5,264 nucleotides of DNA. It comes from an uncultured Odoribacter sp. GTDB taxonomy: Bacteria > Bacteroidota > Bacteroidia > Bacteroidales > Marinifilaceae. This document shows positions 1 through 5,264 of the stretch, one piece after another (the stretch's first letter is position 1; each line of letters begins with the position of its first letter). Position numbers and translations under genes: made by a program. The stretch covers positions 1 to 5,264 of the forward strand of contig CAKVCR010000206.1 in the NCBI GenBank assembly GCA_934725835.1, in the 5' to 3' direction. A model generated the notes under the pieces. That model was not told where the DNA came from. It made no database searches and saw only the letters and a program-made list of their open reading frames with translations.

Positions 1-961
1 CATACTGCTCTCTACGCAAATCTCCCTCTAAAAAACTATTCATCAAACCCTTTGACGGACGATAGGTCTGCGTATTACTACCTGAATAAATCAAAGGAGT
101 CGGATCGTAAACAACAATCGATGATGCTATACACAAACTGGAATTATCTCCATAAGTGTGAAGAATCTCCGGATTTATTGTATTCACGAAAACCCCTTTC
201 TGGTCGTTCAAATTCCACAGGCGTCCTCCCGACAAACGAATCGCTTCTGAAGCCATCTCTGCACTGGCTTCATAATCGTACATATACAGATAGGCTCTGG
301 ATAACAATAGACAGGCTGCTGCTTCATTGGGATGCCACAACGAATTTTTGACACCTGATGCCTTAAAATCTGCAATGGCAGCTTTCAGCTCTTCCACGAC
401 AATCTTATAGACTTTCGCCACACTTGAACGACCGTATGTCTCCTCCACGCCGGTACCTTTCCGAATGGGTACACCTATCTGCTTGTCTGCGTTTCCGGGG
501 ACATAATGAGACGCATACAGATTGACCAGCTCCAAATACGACTTGCCCTTGATAAAATGAGCCTCACCAAGGATTGCCCGTTTTTCACTTTCAGAACCTT
601 CCGCCTTTTCTATATTCTCTTCCACATAGTTGGCATACAATATCAACTTATACAATTTTGTCCAGGTGTTGTTCACATCCGAAGGTTGATTATCTCCATC
701 CAATTCTATATCACGCTGCCAGGTATACATGCTTTTATACAGATTCTTGTCCTTTGTTATAGCGGCGTCATTCTCCTCTATATCGTCCGTCATCAAATCC
801 GTATAGATATTCTGGATATTCTGGATAAATGCTTCCCTATGCAACAAAGCTTTATAATGATCTACCGTACGGGGAATTATCAAATCCTGATTCTCTTCAT
901 CCAGAAAATTACTACATCCGGCAATCAACAATGTCAAAAGATATAATACTGTTCTTTTCAT
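1..961 (-). CDS. SusD/RagB-family outer-membrane lipoprotein, N-terminal part (C-terminus outside window)
   Basis: This is the surface lipoprotein that closes over the SusC barrel and captures ligand for import. I translated it by hand from ATG at 961: 320 codons without a stop, running off base 1. It starts with a lipoprotein signal, MKRTVLYLLTLLIAGC; Cys16 is the lipidated residue, followed by SNFLDEE, whose acidic patch resembles the surface-export signals of Bacteroidota lipoproteins. The SusD-like N-terminal domain shows NTWTKLYKLILYANYVEENI, then GEAHFIKGKSYLELVNLYA at about 133-151, the usual TPR-type helix of the family. RSSVAKVYKIVVEELKAAI and LLLSRAYLYMYDYEASAEMA are further TPR-like helices. 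SusD proteins are usually about 450-600 residues, so a third to nearly half, including the C-terminal SusD domain, is missing. The start lies 12 bases after the SusC stop, so both share a transcript. The fold call is secure; the ligand is unknown. Confidence 0.94.
   Translation of the reverse strand, partial: MKRTVLYLLTLLIAGCSNFLDEENQDLIIPRTVDHYKALLHREAFIQNIQNIYTDLMTDDIEENDAAITKDKNLYKSMYTWQRDIELDGDNQPSDVNNTWTKLYKLILYANYVEENIEKAEGSESEKRAILGEAHFIKGKSYLELVNLYASHYVPGNADKQIGVPIRKGTGVEETYGRSSVAKVYKIVVEELKAAIADFKASGVKNSLWHPNEAAACLLLSRAYLYMYDYEASAEMASEAIRLSGGRLWNLNDQKGVFVNTINPEILHTYGDNSSLCIASSIVVYDPTPLIYSGSNTQTYRPSKGLMNSFLEGDLRREQY
806..827 (-). repeat. Short 9-base tandem repeat inside susD
   Basis: On the plus strand the unit GATATTCTG occurs twice in a row, followed by a partial third copy (GATA). 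On the coding strand it encodes I-Q-N-I-Q-N-I at residues 46-52 of the SusD-like protein. Because the unit is a multiple of three, gain or loss of a copy would keep the frame and only change the length of an N-terminal helix or loop. Confidence 0.7.
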
Positions 962-973
962 ACCACCCAACTT
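962..973 (-). other. 12-base susC-susD junction
   Basis: The spacer between the SusC stop TAA and the SusD ATG reads AAGTTGGGTGGT. Its G-rich part could act as a weak ribosome-binding site, but it does not match a standard Shine-Dalgarno sequence. The tight spacing supports co-transcription and probably coupled translation of the SusC/SusD pair. Confidence 0.7.
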
Positions 974-3484
974 TTAAAATGACACACTTAAACCAAGATT
1001 AAATGTCGGCAATACCGGCATACCCACCGATTCCACCTGTTCCGGATCCTGCCCTTTCAATTTTTTATCAAAGACAAACACCGCAATATTCTGTGCCGAA
1101 AAATCTATTCTTGCATACGAAATTCCTGCTTTCTCAAACCAACGTGTCGGTATATCATACCCCAGTGAAATCGAACGGAAGCGTATATAATCCGACTTTG
1201 CTACCCGTAAATCCGAATTGTCATACATATACCATCCGGTATTGGAGACAGGACCCGCAATGGAATAAAAAGCTCTGTCTACCTCCGTATAATTACGACG
1301 GTTCGCATCCGTCAACGTCACCATCCGGGGATCCGGCAAATCCAGCGAGACATTCGTCAAGCCCGGAATAGACGTTCTGGCTTCATCTCCGGCTTTCCGC
1401 CATCTGGATACAAAGGCTCTGTTCAAATTATCTTCAGGGAAAGGAAGGGCTGCATTGCTCTCTGATGAGCTGCTGTTTTTATACAACTTCAACATTCGTA
1501 CATGTCCACCCAGTTTATAATTAAACTCTGCTCGTAAATTCAAACGCTTCCATTGAAATTCCGTAGAAAAACTACCATACGCCAACGGCACTCTTGAACC
1601 GGAATAGGTAAATACTCCCTTCAGAAAATCCTCATCCGAAGTCCCCTCTGCGTAACCTGTCAAACCCTTGAATCGGGGTAAACCATATTGGTCCAAACCG
1701 GCAAACTGGTAGGAATAAAAGCCATCTACAGACTCACCCTCCGTGATTACGGTTCCATTTACATAACTCTCATAGGTATTCGATACTACAGTCTGTCCCT
1801 TCATACCTCGATTCACCACATTCTTGTTTCTTGAATACGAAAAAGAGGTCTTCCATTTAAAATTCTTACAATCAATATTTCTGGTCGAAATACTGAATTC
1901 CCAACCGGTATTCTTTGCTTTTCCGTCATTGATACTCATGGAATACATACCATTTACAAGCGACACCGGACGTGAAGTTATCAAATCCACAGACCTGCTG
2001 GTATAATACTCTAAAGCACCGGTAATAGCACCATTCAGGAAAGAATAATCCAAAGCGGCATTGATAGTGGAAGTCTTCTCCCATCTCAAATTGGCATTAG
2101 GAAACCGGTCTACCATAGCCCCCAATTCACCGCTCACGCTTTCTGTCTTCGGTCGCATAATCAAAAGATAAGGACTCTCATTGGGAACATTGCCCCGATA
2201 TCCATAGGATGCTCTCAAGGCCAATACATCCAACCATTTCCAATCCGAAGCAAAAGCCTCCTCATTAATATTCCATCTTCCGGAAACAGACCATACCGGA
2301 TTGAACTTTTCATTATTATACTGTCCAAAACGATTCGAGCCGTCATTACGGATATTAAAATTCAAAGAATAACGATTCTGATATGTATAGGTGAACGTAC
2401 CGTAAAATGACATCGTATTATCTTTCCTGTCTGTCAGTGTCGGAAAAACACCATCCGAAGAGAGAAACCATTTCTGAATTGCACGGTAGTACTTATACCC
2501 GGAACCGTTTATATCATAAGGAAACATAACGAATGTCTTACCCTGCTCAGGCATATAACCGGGGAATAATCCACTTGCCGTTCCTCTGTAAATCGTTGAC
2601 TTTGCCTCCTGTCCCAAATCAATATTAAAATGGTGGGTATTATGGATGTCAAAATTATAATTCAGCTGATTTCTTACCGTCCATGCATATTGGTTCATCA
2701 GCGTATTTGAATAGGTTCCACCCTCAATAATAGAACCTGTCGCCACATTTCCCGTCAGTGTTTCGCCATATGCAGACATGCGCATTTCAGCTATCTGATA
2801 TGTATTTTCGCCCATCCAGTTTTCCGTTGAATTGGTTGTTGAGGTCAACCCGACCATACCGGCATACCGCAAATTGGGCAACAATTCCCAATTTAAAGAG
2901 GCTGTCAGGTTCAGACTTTTATTTATCACACTCTGTCCGCCATTTGCATATTCGTTCAAAATATTATAGCCGGCATATTTCACTTCCTGGGTTGTATTGT
3001 CCCTGTTTACCTCTTTGTCAACATAATAAAGCGAACCATCGGCATTTCTCACCGGAATCGTACGGTTTGTATAGTAAGCCGCATCAAAAGTAGAATACCC
3101 CTCCGGATTGTAATCCGCATCCTGGACAGAACCGCTCAAACGTACATCCACCAATATATTCTCTCTCACCTGGGTAGAAAGATTCATTCTGGCTGTCAAA
3201 CGCCACAAATCAGCTCCGATTTCCGCACCTTTGTTACTGGAATATCCCAATGAAAAATAATACTTCGTATTGGAAGAACCTCCCGACAGACTCAAATTAT
3301 GGTCGTGACTAAACGCATTGCGATACAGTGCATCAAACCAGTCGGCATTGACCATCTCCATCTCAGACACCTTCTGCTGGAATTCGCTGAAATCAATTTT
3401 CTTATCCCAATAATCCATCATCAATCCCTCATAACCTATACGTTGCGGTGTATACGTAAAATAAAGACCTCTATCCATGCACAC
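974..3484 (-). CDS. SusC-like receptor, beta-barrel fragment
   Basis: This is the second half of the broken SusC gene, up to 836 codons. The frame opens at a GTG at 3484, with an ATG two codons later at 3478, but neither looks like a natural gene start: there is no signal peptide and the sequence begins in mid-family (CMDRGLYF). Recognisable SusC features follow: RIGYEG near residue 15, NADWFD at 46-51, HNLSLSGGS at 62-70, then repeated amphipathic strands. Near the C-terminus are YIRFRSISLGYDIP at about 766-779 and SAQN shortly after it, and the protein ends in the barrel signature LGLSVSF with a terminal phenylalanine, as expected for BAM recognition. Without the plug and export signal, this part should not reach the outer membrane alone. 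It is followed after 12 bases by the susD start. It reads as the continuation of the upstream fragment, not as a separate gene. Confidence 0.88.
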   Translation of the reverse strand: MCMDRGLYFTYTPQRIGYEGLMMDYWDKKIDFSEFQQKVSEMEMVNADWFDALYRNAFSHDHNLSLSGGSSNTKYYFSLGYSSNKGAEIGADLWRLTARMNLSTQVRENILVDVRLSGSVQDADYNPEGYSTFDAAYYTNRTIPVRNADGSLYYVDKEVNRDNTTQEVKYAGYNILNEYANGGQSVINKSLNLTASLNWELLPNLRYAGMVGLTSTTNSTENWMGENTYQIAEMRMSAYGETLTGNVATGSIIEGGTYSNTLMNQYAWTVRNQLNYNFDIHNTHHFNIDLGQEAKSTIYRGTASGLFPGYMPEQGKTFVMFPYDINGSGYKYYRAIQKWFLSSDGVFPTLTDRKDNTMSFYGTFTYTYQNRYSLNFNIRNDGSNRFGQYNNEKFNPVWSVSGRWNINEEAFASDWKWLDVLALRASYGYRGNVPNESPYLLIMRPKTESVSGELGAMVDRFPNANLRWEKTSTINAALDYSFLNGAITGALEYYTSRSVDLITSRPVSLVNGMYSMSINDGKAKNTGWEFSISTRNIDCKNFKWKTSFSYSRNKNVVNRGMKGQTVVSNTYESYVNGTVITEGESVDGFYSYQFAGLDQYGLPRFKGLTGYAEGTSDEDFLKGVFTYSGSRVPLAYGSFSTEFQWKRLNLRAEFNYKLGGHVRMLKLYKNSSSSESNAALPFPEDNLNRAFVSRWRKAGDEARTSIPGLTNVSLDLPDPRMVTLTDANRRNYTEVDRAFYSIAGPVSNTGWYMYDNSDLRVAKSDYIRFRSISLGYDIPTRWFEKAGISYARIDFSAQNIAVFVFDKKLKGQDPEQVESVGMPVLPTFNLGLSVSF
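3471..3484 (-). other. Frame break in susC (probable short deletion)
   Basis: On the coding strand the bases around the break are GAGCGTGTGCATGGATAGAG. Frame one reads E-R-V-H-G-stop; the frame one base later reads V-C-M-D-R. There is no homopolymer run and no classic slippery heptamer. SusC relatives as I recall them have a segment like S-K/R-E between NSKER(V/I) and the residues matching CMDRGL, roughly five more residues than here. Restoring them would need about 17 bases (any 3n+2 deletion fits the frame change). The frame change is directly seen; the deletion length is my estimate from memory of the family. Confidence 0.8.
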
Positions 3485-4580
3485 GCTCTTTGGAATTCAT
3501 CAATTCAAAATCATTGTAATTCGGACGCCTGGTAAACTGAGTGTTTACACTATAGTTCAATCTTGTTTTTCCTACTTTTCCGGTCTTTGTTGTCACTACG
3601 ATGACACCATTGGATGCCCTTGTTCCATAGATGGCGGTAGCCGATGCATCCTTCAGTACGTCAATCCGCTCGATATCCTGAGGATTCAAACCGGTGATGG
3701 CATTTCCAATCAGATTCACATTATCCCAACTATTGATTTCGTCAGCGGTCAATGGCACAGGATTTTCATATATCACACCGTCAATAACCCACAGCGGTTC
3801 CCTCGTACCTGTAAAAGTCGACGAACCACGCAAGCGCATCTTGGCGGCAGCTCCCGGAGTAGCACTCAAATTCATAGACAACAGACCGGGCACTTTCCCT
3901 TCCAGCATCTGATCGACGGTCAATGCTCCTTTAAACGTCAGATCCTCCGCATTGACAGTTGTAATAGAACTGGTCAATTTCCTTTTATCAATAGTCTGAT
4001 AACCTGTTACAACACATTCACCCAAAGCCAGAGGACACTCCTTCAGCATAACATTCAACGTTTCTTCACCGTTCCATACCACCTCTTTCGTCTCCATTCC
4101 GACAAAAGAAAAGACCAGAGTCTGCTGTTTTCCACTTAGCGTAAGATAGTATATTCCCTCTATTCCTGTACACACCCCGATTTGCGAACCTTTCAATACC
4201 ACGGTTACTCCGGGTAAAGGCCTCTTTTGCTGATCGGTCACCAGACCTGAAATGGTTACACTTTCCTTTTGTTCCTGTTTTACAGGACGAATCACTACCG
4301 TTTTATCTTCCAAAGTCCATTTATAGGGCAACCCTTTCAAAATAGACTCCATAGCCCGTTCAAAAGGAATAGACTCTCCGGATATCGACACACGGACCTC
4401 CTTGTCAATTTCCTCTTCATTAAACATAAACAGATAGCCTGTATGCTGCTTCAAAACACGAAAAGCCTCACGTAAACTTATCTCTTTCAAATTTAAATTT
4501 ACTGTTTGCGCAAACGTGCCCGACACATTCACCATCATAAACACAGTAAACAACAAAAACGACAACTGCTTCACCTTCAT
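3471..4580 (-). CDS. SusC-like receptor, N-terminal fragment (signal peptide, STN, carboxypeptidase-regulatory-like domain, plug)
   Basis: This is the 369-residue first half of the broken SusC gene. I chose ATG at 4580 over the in-frame TTG six bases upstream because it gives a clean signal peptide: MKVKQ, then a hydrophobic stretch, with likely cleavage near residue 24 (GTFA/Q). The domains in order are: STN at about 25-98; a carboxypeptidase-regulatory-like beta-sandwich at about 109-180 (SGLVTDQQKRPLPGVTVVLK); a TonB-box-like segment at 188-195 (ECVVTGYQ); and the plug at about 205-335, with the SusC/RagA signature PLWVIDGV and VLKDASATAIYGTRASNG. The fragment stops 20-30 residues after the plug, at MNSKERVHG, before nearly all of the barrel. 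It has no membrane anchor, so if made it would be a soluble periplasmic STN-plus-plug protein, or be degraded. Cysteines occur at 137, 182 and 189; the last is inside the TonB-box segment, where most SusC proteins have valine. Confidence 0.88.
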   Translation of the reverse strand: MKVKQLSFLLFTVFMMVNVSGTFAQTVNLNLKEISLREAFRVLKQHTGYLFMFNEEEIDKEVRVSISGESIPFERAMESILKGLPYKWTLEDKTVVIRPVKQEQKESVTISGLVTDQQKRPLPGVTVVLKGSQIGVCTGIEGIYYLTLSGKQQTLVFSFVGMETKEVVWNGEETLNVMLKECPLALGECVVTGYQTIDKRKLTSSITTVNAEDLTFKGALTVDQMLEGKVPGLLSMNLSATPGAAAKMRLRGSSTFTGTREPLWVIDGVIYENPVPLTADEINSWDNVNLIGNAITGLNPQDIERIDVLKDASATAIYGTRASNGVIVVTTKTGKVGKTRLNYSVNTQFTRRPNYNDFELMNSKERVHG

Positions 4581-4592
4581 AGTCAATACTAT
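4581..4592 (-). other. 12-base fecR-susC junction
   Basis: Only ATAGTATTGACT separates the FecR stop (TAA, 4595-4593) from the SusC ATG. There is no purine-rich ribosome-binding site, as is common in Bacteroidota, and no room for a separate promoter or leader. The two genes are therefore expected to share a transcript, unless a promoter lies inside the fecR coding region. Confidence 0.75.
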
Positions 4593-5264
4593 TTATCTTT
4601 GTTTCTTTTTTTCCATTTTTCTGACGTACACGGTAGTACCTACAATCTCAAAATCAACATTGGTTGTACCTGAAATATATCCAAGCGATACAGACAGACA
4701 ATTGTATTTTCTGATACCTCCTGTAAATCTTCTACTTGCCAATTCTGAATCAGTAAATACAAAATTCACATCATACCATCTGGCCAATTGTCTGGTAAGT
4801 ACATCCAAAGAAAGATTTTCAAACTCAAATACACCCTTCAGCCATGCTGAATACATCGAAGCGTCCACATTTTTCACTTTTATATCCCCGCTTTCTTTAT
4901 TGAATATAGCCTGTTTATCCGGCAATAACTCCAATTCCTGTCCTCCGGCTGTCAACCTTATCTTACCTTCGTTCAAAGTAGTCACCACCACTTTATCTTC
5001 AGGGTAAGAACATATATTGAAAGATGTTCCGAGCACAGTGATTGACACCTCCCCGATATTCACCACAAAAGGACGCTTAGCATCTTTGGTCACTTCAAAA
5101 AATGCCTCTCCGGATACCGTCACTCGTCTCTCATCACCGGTAAAATAAGTAGGATACGACAACGACGAAGCCGAATTCAACCATACCCGGCTACCATCAG
5201 CCAGTTGCAATGAATACTCACCACCATTGGGCACTTCCAATGAATGCCATATAGGAGCTTCCTC
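4593..5264 (-). CDS. FecR-family anti-sigma factor, C-terminal part (N-terminus outside window)
   Basis: This is the periplasmic part of a FecR-like membrane anti-sigma factor, which holds an ECF sigma factor until a TonB-dependent receptor signals ligand binding. The frame is open to the window edge, giving 223 residues before TAA. A TTG at 5240 is not the true start, because eight in-frame codons (EEAPIWHS) precede it and the FecR core is already under way. The FecR domain covers about residues 9-110 and shows LADGSRVWLNSASS, GEAFFEV and VLGTSFN. The FecR C-terminal domain (DUF4974, STN-like) covers about 138-215 and shows ARWYDVNFVF and RRFTGG. Family members are usually about 300-400 residues, so the missing part should hold the cytoplasmic sigma-binding region and the single membrane helix. 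The Gly79-Thr80 bond lies in the conserved LGT motif. The gene ends 12 bases before the SusC receptor, which carries a matching STN domain, so the two very likely form one signalling pair. The family call is firm; the sigma partner is inferred. Confidence 0.93.
   Translation of the reverse strand, partial: EEAPIWHSLEVPNGGEYSLQLADGSRVWLNSASSLSYPTYFTGDERRVTVSGEAFFEVTKDAKRPFVVNIGEVSITVLGTSFNICSYPEDKVVVTTLNEGKIRLTAGGQELELLPDKQAIFNKESGDIKVKNVDASMYSAWLKGVFEFENLSLDVLTRQLARWYDVNFVFTDSELASRRFTGGIRKYNCLSVSLGYISGTTNVDFEIVGTTVYVRKMEKKKQR

Larger units (their letters stand above)
974..4580 (-). pseudogene. SusC/RagA-family TonB-dependent outer-membrane transporter with STN domain, broken by a frameshift
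   Basis: This is the whole span of one SusC-type gene, about 1,200 codons, now in two frames. ATG at 4580 to TAA at 974 is 3,607 bases, which is one more than a multiple of three. The first frame ends at TAG (3473-3471), just after the MNSKERV motif. The second frame carries on the same protein from CMDRGLYF to the barrel end LGLSVSF. An intact copy would be a 22-strand outer-membrane barrel with a plug that imports glycan oligomers or other nutrients with its SusD partner, driven by TonB. The STN domain and the adjacent FecR gene mark it as a signalling receptor controlled by an ECF sigma/anti-sigma pair. Both halves are well conserved, with no further stops, so the break is recent, reversible in the population, or an assembly error. 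If real, the importer is probably inactive. The family call is very safe; pseudogene status depends on confirming the break. Confidence 0.85.

Noticed and set aside
506..946. A 146-codon plus-strand frame with many Ile, Leu and Phe residues that looks membrane-like
   Set aside because: It is antisense to the SusD N-terminal region, which is confirmed by family motifs and a lipoprotein signal. The hydrophobic look comes from reverse-complemented charged codons.
3471..3490. Programmed ribosomal frameshifting as the reason for the two SusC frames
   Set aside because: There is no slippery run or obvious stimulator, SusC genes are not known to use frameshifting, and residues also appear to be missing at the join.
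3477..4139. A 220-codon open frame on the plus strand
   Set aside because: It lies antisense to the conserved SusC N-terminal and plug coding sequence. Its translation is rich in Cys, His, Ser and Arg, with no recognisable domain, as expected of a shadow frame.
4584..4586. TTG at 4586 as the SusC start
   Set aside because: The ATG two codons later gives the normal MKVKQ signal-peptide start. TTG starts are less likely and add nothing recognisable.
4594..4601. TATCTTTG on the plus strand, matching the Bacteroides -7 promoter pattern TAnnTTTG, as a possible antisense RNA promoter into fecR
   Set aside because: There is no matching upstream TTTG element at proper spacing that I can see. Such matches occur by chance in AT-rich sequence; another (4488-4495, minus strand) lies inside the STN coding region.
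5238..5240. TTG at 5240 as the start of a short FecR-like gene
   Set aside because: The frame continues to the window edge with plausible codons, and FecR proteins need an N-terminal cytoplasmic and membrane region, so the gene is simply cut.
1..5264. A previously undescribed biological system
   Set aside because: All coding sequence is accounted for by the well-known FecR-SusC-SusD arrangement. The unusual points are the broken receptor and its possible regulatory effect, not a new gene family.

Overview
The window looks like part of a glycan- or nutrient-uptake locus from a gut-type Bacteroidota bacterium (Bacteroidales such as Bacteroides, Phocaeicola or Parabacteroides). The reasons are an STN-bearing SusC/RagA receptor, a SusD-type lipoprotein, a FecR-type anti-sigma factor and an AT-rich base composition without clear Shine-Dalgarno sites. 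Every real gene lies on the minus strand, so transcription runs from base 5264 towards base 1. The genus is an inference.

In transcription order: (1) 5264-4593 is the C-terminal part of a FecR-like anti-sigma factor, cut by the window edge. (2) After a 12-base gap comes a SusC/RagA-family TonB-dependent outer-membrane transporter (4580-974). It has a signal peptide, an STN signalling domain, a carboxypeptidase-regulatory-like domain, a TonB box, a plug and a long beta-barrel. Its reading frame is broken near 3471-3484, at the start of the barrel. (3) After a second 12-base gap comes a SusD-like lipoprotein (961-1), read by hand for 320 codons without a stop and cut by the other window edge. 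An ECF sigma factor would be expected upstream of base 5264, and the rest of susD plus substrate-processing genes beyond base 1. Neither is visible.

How the parts would work together: SusC and SusD form a lidded outer-membrane importer powered by TonB. When ligand binds, the STN domain of SusC contacts the periplasmic C-terminus of FecR, which then releases or activates its ECF sigma factor to transcribe the locus. No hydrolase, sulfatase or protease gene is visible, so the substrate cannot be named.

The main oddity is the break in susC. It is not a homopolymer slip. The flanking protein sequence also seems to lack about five residues that SusC relatives have at this point, which suggests a short deletion (about 17 bases, by my estimate) rather than a one-base sequencing error. 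As written, this importer should be inactive, leaving a receptor fragment that keeps the signalling domain but has no barrel. I found no RNA gene, CRISPR array, insertion sequence, terminator or wholly new system. There is no gene-free stretch longer than 12 bases.
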